Made by a program: the position numbers and the translations under genes
The notes under the pieces: generated by a model
What the model saw: only the letters and a program-made list of their open reading frames with translations
The model's database searches: none
What the model was told of the DNA's origin: nothing
In this document: in pieces, positions 40,444-49,400 of the stretch
Layout of the letters: each line of letters opens with the position of its first letter
How positions within the stretch are numbered: the stretch's first letter is position 1
Assembly (NCBI RefSeq): GCF_029211265.1
Contig: NZ_JARGEL010000003.1
Coordinates: forward strand, 1 to 51,375
Length of the DNA stretch: 51,375 nucleotides
Origin: Extensimonas soli
GTDB taxonomy: Bacteria > Pseudomonadota > Gammaproteobacteria > Burkholderiales > Burkholderiaceae_C
Reading direction: 5' to 3'

Positions 40444-41694
40444 TCAGTGCGCCGGCAGCGGCAGGCGCAGCACGAAGCAGGCGCCGCCGCCGGGGTTGGC
40501 CTCGCAGTGCACGCTGCCGTGGTGGCGGCGCGCGATAGAGCGCACCAGCGCCAGCCCCAGGCCCACGCCGCCCGCGCGCTCGCTCGCGCCCGGCAGGCGG
40601 TAAAAGGGCTCGAAGATGCGCTCGCGCAAGTCCTCGGGCACGCCGGGGCCGCGGTCGCTCACGCGCAACTCGGCCATGGCGCCCTGGCGCTGCATGCTCA
40701 CCGTGATCTCGCCCTGGCTGTAGCGGCGCGCGTTTTCGAGCAGGTTGCGCAGCGCGCGGCGCAGCAGTTTGGCCACGCCCTCGACTTCGAGCGCCGCGGC
40801 TTCGGTGTGCAGCTCGGCACCCACACGTGCGCATTCCTCGGCGGCCAGGCCGACCAGATCGACGCGCTCGAAGGTGCCCACGTCAGCCTCGCGCGCGTCC
40901 AGGCGGCTGGCGAGCAGGATTTCATCGACGAGCTGATCGAGCTCGGCGATGTTGCGCAAAATTTCGGCGCGAAACGCAGGCGCCGGCTGCTCGCCGGCCA
41001 TGAGCTCCAGCCCCATGCGGATGCGCGTGAGCGGCGAGCGCAGTTCGTGCGAGGCGTTGGCAAGCAGCGACTTGTGCGACTGCACCAGCGCCTCGATGCG
41101 CGCCGCCGCGGCGTTGAACTGGCGCGAGAGGTCGGCCACCTCGTCGCGCCCCTGCACCGGCGCGCGCGCGGCCAGATCGCCATCGCCGAAGTGCTTCATG
41201 CTGCGCTGCAGCACCTCGAGCCGCTGCAGCAGGCGCCGCAGGATGGGGAACATGCCCAGCGCCACCGCCAGCGCCACGATGCCCAGCATCCACACGAAGC
41301 CAAACGGCGGACGCAGCCAGAAGGCCGCCACGGGCGGCGCATGCCCAGGGGTGTGGTCCTGGCGCGGGGCCAGCTCCAGGCGGTAGGCGCGGCCGTCCTC
41401 GCCTTCGATGCGCAGCGCCAGCTTTTCGCCGGGCGGCGTGGGCACGCGCGTGGCCAGGCCTGCGAGCACCGCGTTGCCTTGCGCGTCGAGCAGGAGCAGC
41501 GCGCGCCCCGGCGGCTGCGCGGGCGCACCGTTTGGCTCGGCGGCGAGGCGTTCGGCCGCCAGATGCTCTGCGGCGGTGTGCCAGGCCACGCCCACGGCCA
41601 GCGTGAGCACCACCACGGCCGCGACCACCGCGAGCCACAGGCGCAGATAGAGGCGGCGTGAAAATGGGCTGGAAAACGGGCCGGAGAAAGGCAT
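40444..41694 (-). CDS. HAMP-containing sensor histidine kinase (EnvZ/RstB-like)
   Basis: The 416-residue inner-membrane sensor has a first membrane helix (16-38), a short periplasmic domain (about 39-130), a second helix (131-153), HAMP (154-205), then the phospho-acceptor His216 in SHELRSPLTRIRMGLEL. The ATPase domain has NLLENARRYS, DRGPGVP and GVGLGLALV. The small periplasmic domain gives no clue to the signal. It follows the response regulator gene by 36 bases on the same strand and surely forms a pair with it. Confidence 0.93.
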   Translation of the reverse strand: MPFSGPFSSPFSRRLYLRLWLAVVAAVVVLTLAVGVAWHTAAEHLAAERLAAEPNGAPAQPPGRALLLLDAQGNAVLAGLATRVPTPPGEKLALRIEGEDGRAYRLELAPRQDHTPGHAPPVAAFWLRPPFGFVWMLGIVALAVALGMFPILRRLLQRLEVLQRSMKHFGDGDLAARAPVQGRDEVADLSRQFNAAAARIEALVQSHKSLLANASHELRSPLTRIRMGLELMAGEQPAPAFRAEILRNIAELDQLVDEILLASRLDAREADVGTFERVDLVGLAAEECARVGAELHTEAAALEVEGVAKLLRRALRNLLENARRYSQGEITVSMQRQGAMAELRVSDRGPGVPEDLRERIFEPFYRLPGASERAGGVGLGLALVRSIARRHHGSVHCEANPGGGACFVLRLPLPAH

Positions 41695-41730
41695 GAGTGC
41701 AATGGTCTGGGCGCTGTGGACGCTGCGGAC

Positions 41731-42447
41731 TCAATCCTGCTGGCGCGCAAACACATAGCCCACGCCGCGCACCGTGAGGATGCGGCGCGGGTTTTTCGGG
41801 TCGGCTTCGATGGCGGCGCGGATGCGCCCCATGTGCACGTCGATCGAGCGGTCGAAGGCCTCGAGCTCGCGCCCGCGCACGGCCTCCATGATCTGGTCGC
41901 GCGTGAGCACGCGCCCGGCGCGCTCGGCCAGCGCCACGAGCAGGTCGAACTGGTACGAAGTCAGCTCGGCCGGCCTGCCGCCCACGGTGACGCTGCGCGC
42001 ATCGCGGTCGATCTCGAGCGCGCCAAAGCGCAGCACCTGTGCCTGCGCTGCGGACGCGCTGCCCGGCGTGCGCCGGCGCAGCACGGCGCGGATGCGCGCG
42101 AGCAGCTCGCGCGGCTCGAAGGGCTTGGGCAGGTAATCGTCGGCGCCGATTTCGAGACCGATCACGCGGTCCATCGGGTCGCCCTTGGCCGTGAGCATGA
42201 GGATGGGCACCTGCGCCGCGGCACCGGGCAGCGCGCGGATGCGGCGGCAGACCTCGAGGCCGTCGATGTCGGGCAGCATCAGATCCAGGATCACCAGGTC
42301 AGCGTTGAAACCGGGCTCCTGCAGCTGAACCAGGCCGCTCGCGCCATCGGCGCAGTGCAGGACCTGCATGCCCGACTGGCCCAGGTATTCACCGACCATT
42401 TGCGCGAGGCGCGCGTCGTCTTCGATCATCAACAGTTGGGAGCTCAT
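41731..42447 (-). CDS. OmpR-family response regulator
   Basis: The 238-residue regulator has a receiver domain with acidic pocket D10/D11, phospho-acceptor Asp55 (LVILDLMLPD) and the conserved Lys in LPKPFEP, followed by a C-terminal winged helix (about 135-235) with TSYQFDLLVALAERAGRVLTRDQI and RRILTVRGVGYVF. The start at 42447 gives the usual MSSQLLMIEDD; the open frame reaches 42561 without features. It is the partner of the kinase gene just downstream. The targets are unknown; the pairing pattern resembles RstA/RstB. Confidence 0.94.
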   Translation of the reverse strand: MSSQLLMIEDDARLAQMVGEYLGQSGMQVLHCADGASGLVQLQEPGFNADLVILDLMLPDIDGLEVCRRIRALPGAAAQVPILMLTAKGDPMDRVIGLEIGADDYLPKPFEPRELLARIRAVLRRRTPGSASAAQAQVLRFGALEIDRDARSVTVGGRPAELTSYQFDLLVALAERAGRVLTRDQIMEAVRGRELEAFDRSIDVHMGRIRAAIEADPKNPRRILTVRGVGYVFARQQD

Positions 42448-42566
42448 GGCATGGCAGTGTAGAGCGGTCTGCCGCGATGTTCCCACCGCCCGAGTACGCG
42501 CCTTTGAAGCGGGCGTAAAGCGTGGGTAAATGGGGTTGGGGTTTGCAGTGGCGCTGCCCAAGCCCC

Positions 42567-42602
42567 AAAAGCTACGGGCTCCCGGTTGCGGGAGCCCGTA
42601 GC
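42567..42602 (-). terminator. Strong terminator after the first DUF4148 gene
   Basis: A perfect 13-bp stem GCTACGGGCTCCC/GGGAGCCCGTAGC with a six-base loop is followed on the minus strand by TTTTGGGG. It separates the DUF4148 gene from the response regulator promoter. Confidence 0.8.
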
Positions 42603-42641
42603 GGTGGGCCGTAGGCCGTATAGCCTTGGCGTTGGTGCGGT

Positions 42642-43118
42642 TTAGTTCGCGCGCGGATAACGGCCTGGATCGAGCTCGTTGAGCTTCATGGCGCCATTGA
42701 TGCCTATGGTGATGTCGCCAGTACGCTGGGCTTCGATGAGTTCGGCGCGTACCTGGGCGCGGGTCTTGCCTTGGGTGGTTTGCTGGCTCGCGTAGCGGGC
42801 CGGCTCCAGCTCGTTGAGCTTCTTGTTGCCGTCGAGCCCCGTGGCGACGTCGCCGGTGCGTTGGGCTTCGATGAGTTCGGCACGCACCTGGTCGCGCGTG
42901 GTGCTGGCTGCGGCGGGTAGTGCAGCCTGGGCATAACGCACGGGGTCGAGCTCATTGAGCTTCTTGTTGCCGTCGAGGCCCGTGGCGATGTTGCCCGTGC
43001 GCTGGGCTTCGACCAGGTCGGCGATCACCTGTTCACGCGTGAGCTGGGCGAAAGCCGAAGAGCCGGCGAGCAGGCCGGCGGCGAGCACCAGGGTGCTGAG
43101 GCGAAGTTTCTTGTTCAT
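42642..43118 (-). CDS. Secreted DUF4148 repeat protein, copy 1
   Basis: The 158-residue precursor has a signal peptide (1-24, ending SSAFA) and three near-identical units of about 40 residues of the form TREQVIADLVEAQRTGNIATG then DGNKKLNELDPVRY. The family (DUF4148) is common in Burkholderiales, and its function is unknown. Each unit contains a (T/R)xxQVxAxLxEAQRTG helix. The gene is divergent from the LysR gene and shares a 216-base intergenic region with it. A second, two-unit paralogue lies at 44282-44617. Confidence 0.85.
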   Translation of the reverse strand: MNKKLRLSTLVLAAGLLAGSSAFAQLTREQVIADLVEAQRTGNIATGLDGNKKLNELDPVRYAQAALPAAASTTRDQVRAELIEAQRTGDVATGLDGNKKLNELEPARYASQQTTQGKTRAQVRAELIEAQRTGDITIGINGAMKLNELDPGRYPRAN

Positions 43119-43240
43119 GGTGAAATCCTTTCAAAGCGGTTGGCTGTGATAACGCGGGTGGCGCCGGTGGGCGATGGCCCCTGCTTGCCGGCATCGGTGC
43201 ATCGGCTTAGGGGTTGCGATGCATCAATGGCCTGGATATT

Positions 43241-43252
43241 AGGGAAAACCCT
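43241..43252. promoter_or_regulatory. AGGGAAAACCCT operator-like motif, copy 1
   Basis: The palindromic motif AGGGAAAACCCT, in the divergent region between DUF4148 copy 1 and the LysR gene, is conserved at the equivalent place of the duplicated module (44732-44743). A TAATAT box (43236-43241, minus strand) overlaps its edge. It is a candidate operator for the LysR regulator. Confidence 0.5.
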
Positions 43253-43334
43253 GAGCTTTCAAAACTAGACAAACGTCAATTGAGTGTTGCAAAAATTGCA
43301 ATAATCTGGGCGAAGTTGAGCATTTGTTCAAAAA

Positions 43335-44249
43335 ATGGACAGACTTTCATCGATGCAGGTGTTCCAGCGCGTGGCCGACGAGGGCAGCTTTGCCGCGGCG
43401 GCGCGGGCGCTCGACATGTCGCCGGCAGCGGTGACGCGCGCCGTAGCCGAGCTCGAGCAGCATCTGGGCGCGCGGCTGTTGCAGCGCACCACGCGCAAGC
43501 TCTCGCTCACCGACGCGGGCGAGGCGTATTTGCGGCGCGTGCGCAGCATCCTGCAGGAGATCGACGACACCGAGGCGGCCGTGAGTGCGAGCGCGCAGTC
43601 CCTGCAAGGCACGGTGCGGGTGCAGGCGACGCCCCTGCTGGCCTCGTACTTTCTGGCCGTGCACATCGCACAATGGCACCAGCAGTACCCCAAGGTGGCG
43701 CTGGAGATCGTCGTCGAGCCGTTCCCGCACCTGCACGTGGAAGAGTACGACGTGACCTTCATGACCGTCGAGGAGGGCTTCGACGCGAACGTGGTCGCGC
43801 GGCCGCTCGCGGCGACCGAGTTCATCGTCTGCGCCGCACCCGCGTACCTGGCGCGCGCGGGCACGCCGCAGCAGCCGCCAGACCTCGCGCGGTACGACTA
43901 CCTCAAATTCCTGCGCCAGCAGGGCGGTGGCACGAGCCGGCGCTACCTGCCGCTGCGCCGCGCCGACGGCACGGGCGAGCCCGTGCACGTCGAGATGCCC
44001 GTGCTGCTGCAATCGGTGAGTTTCGAGGCGCTGTACCGTGCGGCGCTGCACGGCGCGGGCGTGGCGGTGCTCTCACACCTGCTCGTCGCGCCCGACCTGC
44101 AAAGCGGCGCGCTCGTGCGCCTGCTGCCCGAGTGGATCTTCGGCCGCTCGACCATTTACGCCGCCGTGCCCACGCGCAAGCTCATGCCGGCGCGCGTGCG
44201 GGCGTTCCTGGACTTCATGAGCAACTTTCTACCTGGGCGCATCGCCTGA
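43335..44249 (+). CDS. LysR-type transcriptional regulator
   Basis: The 304-residue protein has an N-terminal winged HTH (1-60: MQVFQRVADEGSFAAAARAL with SPAAVTRAVAELEQHLGARLL) and a substrate-binding domain typical of LTTRs (about 90-295). The DNA-binding domain resembles the CrgA/AaeR-like subgroup. It is transcribed divergently from DUF4148 copy 1, a classic arrangement in which an LTTR controls the adjacent gene from the shared region; the ligand is unknown. Confidence 0.93.
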   Translation: MDRLSSMQVFQRVADEGSFAAAARALDMSPAAVTRAVAELEQHLGARLLQRTTRKLSLTDAGEAYLRRVRSILQEIDDTEAAVSASAQSLQGTVRVQATPLLASYFLAVHIAQWHQQYPKVALEIVVEPFPHLHVEEYDVTFMTVEEGFDANVVARPLAATEFIVCAAPAYLARAGTPQQPPDLARYDYLKFLRQQGGGTSRRYLPLRRADGTGEPVHVEMPVLLQSVSFEALYRAALHGAGVAVLSHLLVAPDLQSGALVRLLPEWIFGRSTIYAAVPTRKLMPARVRAFLDFMSNFLPGRIA

Positions 44250-44281
44250 ACGCGGCCCTATGCCGTGGTCTTTGCTGCGGG

Positions 44282-44617
44282 TTAGTTCTGGCGCGGATAA
44301 CGGCCGGGATCGAGCTCGCGCATCGTCTTGTTGCCATCAAGACCCGTGGGGATGTCGCCCGTGCGCTGGGCTTCGATAAGTTCAGCGCGAACTTGCGCGC
44401 GTGTCTTGCCTTGCGCGGCCTGCTGGCTTGCGTAGCGGGGCGGCACCAGTTCATTGAGCTTCTTGTTGCCATCGATGCCCGTGGCGATGTTGCCCGTGCG
44501 CTGGGCTTGGATCAGGTCGGCGATCACCTGTTCGCGGGTGAGCTGGGCGAAGGCTGAAGAGCCGACGAGCAGACCGGCTGCGAGCACCAGGGTGCTGGTG
44601 CGAAGTTTCTTGTTCAT
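44282..44617 (-). CDS. Secreted DUF4148 repeat protein, copy 2
   Basis: The 111-residue precursor is a paralogue of copy 1: the same signal peptide (MNKKLRTSTLVLAAGLL, cleaved after SSAFA) and two rather than three units, so it arose by duplication with gain or loss of one internal unit. The ends RYPRAN and RYPRQN match. It converges with the LysR gene (32 bases apart). Its upstream 200 bases are homologous to those of copy 1. Confidence 0.85.
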   Translation of the reverse strand: MNKKLRTSTLVLAAGLLVGSSAFAQLTREQVIADLIQAQRTGNIATGIDGNKKLNELVPPRYASQQAAQGKTRAQVRAELIEAQRTGDIPTGLDGNKTMRELDPGRYPRQN

Positions 44618-44729
44618 GGTGGAATCCTTTCAAAAGCGGCTGGCGGCCATAACGCCGGTGGGCGATGGCCCTTGCTTGCCGGCATCGGGGCATCGACTGA
44701 GGGATGGCGATACCTCGATGGTTCGAATA

Positions 44730-44745
44730 CTAGGGAAAACCCTAG
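44730..44745. promoter_or_regulatory. AGGGAAAACCCT operator-like motif, copy 2
   Basis: Extended perfect palindrome CTAGGGAAAACCCTAG upstream of DUF4148 copy 2. Together with the copy at 43241 it is the best conserved block of the duplicated upstream regions, which supports a regulatory role. Confidence 0.5.
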
Positions 44746-44825
44746 GCCTGAAAAACCAGACGGACGTCAATTCAATATTTCATTTTTTGAAACAATTAAT
44801 CTGTATTCGAACATTTGTTCATAAA

Positions 44826-44860
44826 ATAGATGTGTTTCAGCCGATGCAGGGGGCTCTAGT
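44826..44860 (+). pseudogene. Stub of a second LysR gene start
   Basis: At the position equivalent to the LysR ATG, AAAATAGATGTG...CCGATGCAGG matches AAAATGGACAGA...TCGATGCAGG of the intact gene (43331 on); the start codon has become ATA and homology fades after about ten codons. The rest of the gene is gone, and rpe starts at 44893. Confidence 0.55.
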
Positions 44861-44892
44861 TCTAAGGCGTCGCTGGCTGCGACAATCGCGCC

Positions 44893-45615
44893 ATGAGCAC
44901 GACTTACCGCATCGCCCCCTCCATCCTCTCTGCCGACTTCGCCCGTCTGGGCGAGGAATTGCGCCAGGTCATCGCCGCCGGCGCGGACTGGATCCACTTC
45001 GACGTGATGGACAACCATTACGTGCCCAACCTCACCTTCGGCCCCATGGTCTGCCAGGCGCTCAAGCCGCACGCGCGCACCGCGGCGGGCGTGCCCGTGC
45101 CGGTGGACGTGCACCTGATGATCGAGCCCGTCGATGCGCTGGCCGCGGCCTTTGCCGAGGCCGGCGCCGACTATGTCAGCTTCCACCCCGACGCCTCGCG
45201 CCACGTGCACCGCAGCATCCAGGCGATCCGCGCGCGCGGCGTCAAGCCCGGGCTGGTGTTCAACCCCGCCACGCCGCTCGACGTGCTCGACTGGGTGATC
45301 GAAGACATAGACCTGATCCTCATCATGAGCGTGAACCCGGGCTTTGGCGGGCAGAGCTTCATCGATTCGGCGCTGCGCAAGATCGAGGACGCGCGCCGGC
45401 GCATAGACGCCTGCGGCAAGGACATTCGCCTCGAAGTGGATGGCGGCATCAAGGCCGACAACATCCGCCGCGTGGCCGACGCGGGCGCGGACACCTTCGT
45501 CGCGGGCAGCGCCATCTTCGGCCAGCCCGACTACCGCGCCGTGATCGAGGCCATGCGCGCGCAGCTCGCACAAACGCCGTCTGCTGCCAACTCCGCCACC
45601 CCACGCGCCGCATGA
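44893..45615 (+). CDS. rpe: Ribulose-phosphate 3-epimerase
   Basis: The 240-residue TIM-barrel enzyme interconverts ribulose 5-phosphate and xylulose 5-phosphate in the pentose phosphate pathway or Calvin cycle. Metal-binding and catalytic stretches visible are [55 protein letters not shown] and [11 protein letters not shown]. The stop overlaps the gph start (ATGA). In many Burkholderiales rpe-gph leads into the trp genes. Confidence 0.97.
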   Translation: MSTTYRIAPSILSADFARLGEELRQVIAAGADWIHFDVMDNHYVPNLTFGPMVCQALKPHARTAAGVPVPVDVHLMIEPVDALAAAFAEAGADYVSFHPDASRHVHRSIQAIRARGVKPGLVFNPATPLDVLDWVIEDIDLILIMSVNPGFGGQSFIDSALRKIEDARRRIDACGKDIRLEVDGGIKADNIRRVADAGADTFVAGSAIFGQPDYRAVIEAMRAQLAQTPSAANSATPRAA

Positions 45616-46418
45616 TCGCGATCCCGCTCGAGCGCGCCGCCTGGGACGCGGCCATCATCGACCTCGACGGCACGCTCGTCGATACGCTGGGCGACTTCAG
45701 CGTCGCGCTCGACCGCATGCTGCACGACCTGGGCCTGCCGCCCATCGCGCCCGCCTTCGTCGCGACCATGATAGGCAAAGGCTCCGAACACCTGCTGCGT
45801 TCAGTACTGAAACACGTGCTGACGCAGACAGGAAAAGCGCAAGCAGCTCCTGAAATCGATGCAACCGTGGAGGCGCTGTACGTGCGCGCCTGGCCCAGCT
45901 ACCAGCGCCACTACGCGGCCATCAACGGCCAGCACGCGCAGCTCTACCCTGGCGCGCTGCAAGGCGTGCAGGCGCTGCACGCCGCGGGCCTGCGCCTGGC
46001 GTGCCTGACGAACAAGCCGCTGGCCTTTGCACGCGCGCTGCTCGCGGCCAAAGGGCTGGCGCCGTACTTTGCGCAGGTGTTCGGCGGCGACAGCTTTGCC
46101 GCCAAAAAGCCCGACCCGCTGCCGCTGCGCAAAACCTGCGAAGCGCTGGGCAGCGCGCCCGCGCGCACGCTCGTGGTGGGCGACTCGAGCAACGACGCCC
46201 AGGCCGCGCGCGCCGCGGGCTGCCCCGTGGTGCTCGTGACCTACGGCTACAACCATGGCCAGCCCGCGCGCAGCGTGCCGGCCGACGGCTACATCGATGC
46301 GCTCGCCGAGCTGCTGCCGCAGCCCACGCCGACACCCGCCATGCCCGGTGCGCCCGGTGCGCCCGGTGCGCCCGGTGCGCCCGCGTCGTTGCCCGGTGCC
46401 GCAGTGCCGCAACCGTAA
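45612..46418 (+). CDS. gph: Phosphoglycolate phosphatase (HAD superfamily)
   Basis: The 268-residue HAD hydrolase removes phosphate from 2-phosphoglycolate. The nucleophile Asp lies in [15 protein letters not shown], and the Mg-binding motif is [15 protein letters not shown]. The family's normal C-terminus ends near [12 protein letters not shown]; here it is followed by 30 residues of low complexity ([13 protein letters not shown]) from a 9-base tandem repeat (46344-46379). A copy of the dispersed short repeat (45833-45862) is translated in frame as [11 protein letters not shown]. Translation is coupled to rpe. Confidence 0.93.
   Translation: MIAIPLERAAWDAAIIDLDGTLVDTLGDFSVALDRMLHDLGLPPIAPAFVATMIGKGSEHLLRSVLKHVLTQTGKAQAAPEIDATVEALYVRAWPSYQRHYAAINGQHAQLYPGALQGVQALHAAGLRLACLTNKPLAFARALLAAKGLAPYFAQVFGGDSFAAKKPDPLPLRKTCEALGSAPARTLVVGDSSNDAQAARAAGCPVVLVTYGYNHGQPARSVPADGYIDALAELLPQPTPTPAMPGAPGAPGAPGAPASLPGAAVPQP
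45833..45862 (+). repeat. Dispersed short repeat inside gph
   Basis: AAAAGCGCAAGCAGCTCCTG then AAATCGATGC; it keeps the AAGCGCAAGCAGCTCCT core. Confidence 0.55.
46344..46379 (+). repeat. Four 9-base tandem repeats in the gph 3' end
   Basis: Four exact CCCGGTGCG units encode the (PGA)n tail of Gph. Being in frame and of unit length nine, copy number can change without breaking the gene. Confidence 0.85.
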
Positions 46419-46457
46419 CCCCAGCCCGCCACCTACGCCACCCACGCCCCCGCGCCC

Positions 46458-49400
46458 ATGACCCCCGCAGACTTCATCGCCAAATGGGGCCCCGACGGCC
46501 CGGCTTACGCGCTCAACGAAGAGCAGGGCGCGCAAAGCTACTTTCTCGACCTGTGCGAGCTGCTCGGCGTGCCCAAGCCTGGCAGCGGCGACGTGGCCGA
46601 CGAATACCTGTTCGAGCGCAGTTCGCGCGTGCTCGGCGAGGCGCGCGGCTATGCCGACGTGTTTTACCGCGACCACTTCGCGTGGGAAAACAAAGCCCCC
46701 GGCAAAAACCTCGACGCCGCGCTGCGCCAGCTGCAGCAATACAGCCTGGCGCTGGCCAACCCGCCGCTGCTCGTGGTGTGCGACCGGCTCACCATCCGCA
46801 TCCACACCCAGTTCAACGGCCACCCGAGCCAGACGCACACCGTGCGTCTCGACCAGCTCGACCAGCCCGCGGCGCGCGAGCTGCTGCGCCGCCTGTGGAC
46901 GGCACCCGAGAGCTTTCGCCCGCAGCTCACCAACCGCGCCATCACCGAAGCCGCCGCCCAGAGCTTTGCCACCCTGGCCGAGCAACTGCGCCGGCGCGGC
47001 CACCACCCCGACGCCGTGGCGCACTTCCTCACGCAGTGCCTGTTCTGCTTCTTTGCCGAAGACGTGGGCCTGCTGCCGGGGCGCATGTTCGAGCGCCTCG
47101 TGGGCAACCGCCACCTCAACAGCGACCGGCTCACCCAGGGCCTGCAGCAGCTCTTTGCCATCATGCGTGACGGCGGTCTCTACGGCCCCGACGACCTGCC
47201 CTGGTTCAACGGCGGGCTGTTTGCGCGCATCGAAGTGCCGCGGCTCGAAGTGCCCGACGTGACCGAACTGCGCAAGGCCGCCGCGCTCAACTGGAGCGCC
47301 ATCGACGTCTCCATCTTCGGCACCCTGTTCGAGCGCGGGCTCGACCCCGCCAAACGCAGCCAGCTCGGTGCGCACTACACCGACCCGGCCACCATCGCGC
47401 GCATCATCGACCCCGTCATCACCCGCCCGTTGCTACAGCAGTGGGAGCATTTCACGCAGGAATTGAAAGGGCTCACGGCCAAAATCAAGAAGCATGGCGA
47501 CGCCGCCTACCAAAAGGCGCACGCGCGCTTCGTAGCGTGGCTGCAGACGCTGGCCGGCTTTCGCATCCTCGACCCGGCCTGCGGCAGCGGCAACTTTCTG
47601 TTCCTCGGGCTCAAGGCGCTCAAGGACGTAGAGCTGTATTGCGTCACGCAGGCGGCCAACCTGGGCCTCGCGCGCGAGCAAGACCTGGTCACCGGCCCGC
47701 ACAACGTGCTGGGCATAGAGCTCAACGAATACGCCGCCGAACTCGCGCGCGTGAGCATCTGGATCGGCGAAATCCAGTGGCGCATCGCGCACGGCTACAC
47801 CCCGCGCACCAACCCCGTGCTCGAGCCGCTCGAGCAGATCGAATGCCGCGACGCGCTGCTCGCGTGGGTGGGTGGCGCGCAAGGCGCAGAGGAAGGGCAA
47901 GGGCCGCCCCGGCCCGTCGAAGCCGCCTGGCCCAAGGCCGATGTGGTGGTGGGGAATCCGCCGTTTTTGGGTGGCAGCAAAAAGCGCCGGGAACTGGGGG
48001 CGGAATACTTCGATGCGCTGAATGCCGTCCATGCGAATCGCGTGCCTGGCGCCGCAGACCTCGTGTGCTACTGGTTCGACAAGGCGCGCGCCGCCATCGC
48101 CAGCGGGCAGTTGCAACGCGCCGGACTGGTGGCGACCAACTCCATCCGTGGCGGAAAAAACCGCGCCGTGCTCGATGCCATCGTGCGCGACAGCCGCATC
48201 TATGACGCCTGGGCCGACGAACCCTGGGTGAACGAGGGCGCCGCCGTGCGCGTCTCCATCGTGTGCTTTGGCGCATCGGAGCAGGCCGCGCGGCTCGACG
48301 GGCAGGAGGTGCTTGGCATCCATGCCGACTTGACGCGCAGCCGCACCGACGGCACCGGCGTGGACCTCACCACGGTCAAACCGTTGGCCGAAGCGGGCGC
48401 GACGTGCTTCATGGGCGCATCGAAAAAAGCGCCTTTCGACATCGATGGCGCGCTGGCACGCCAATGGTTGCGTCTGCCCAACCCCAACGGCCGCTCGAAC
48501 GCCGAAGTCTTGCGGCCGTTGTGCAACGGCATCGACATCACGCGCCGCTGGGGCGACCGCTGGATCGTGGACTTCGGCACCGAAATGACGCTGGCGGATG
48601 CGGCACTTTTCGAGGCGCCGTTTGCGTATGTCGAGCAGGTTGTCAAACCAATTGCCGTTAAAAATCGGGACAAACAAGTGGCGCGTCATTGGTGGCGCCA
48701 TGCCCGCCCTCGTGTCGAGATGCGTGCCGCCTTGGCGCCGCTGCCGCGCTACATCGTCACCGCGGCAGTGGCCAAGCACCGCAGCTTCATCTGGATGCAC
48801 CACGCCGTGCTGGCAGACCAAGCCACGCTGGCCATCGCCCGCGCCGACGACACCACCTTCGGCATCCTGCACAGCCGCTTCCACGAACTCTGGTCCTTGC
48901 GCACGGGCACTTGGCTGGGCGTGGGCAACGACCCGCGCTACACACCCACCACCTGCTTCGAAACCTTCCCCTTCCCCGCCGGACTCACCCCCGCCGACAC
49001 CGCGCACCAGCGCACCGAGGCCGTGGAAGGCGGCGCGCTGATTCCCGCGGGGCTCGCGGAGGCGGGCACGGCCATTGCCGACGATTCTGAGCCAAATAAG
49101 CCCCAAGCCAAGGCGCAGCAAGCACAAGCAGCTACTAAAACAATATCGCTGCGCGCCGCCGCCACGGCCATCGCGCAGGCCGCGCAGCGGCTCGACACGC
49201 TGCGCCAGGCCTGGCTGAACCCGCCCGAATGGACGCAGCGCGTGCCCGAGGTCGTGCCGCTGGGCATGGAGCAGTCGCCTTACCCCGAGCGCATCGTGCC
49301 GCGCCCCGGTTTTGAAAAAGACTTGCAGCAGCGCACGCTCACCAAGCTCTACAACCAGCGCCCGGCCTGGCTCGCGCAGGCGCACGCCGAGCTCGACGCC

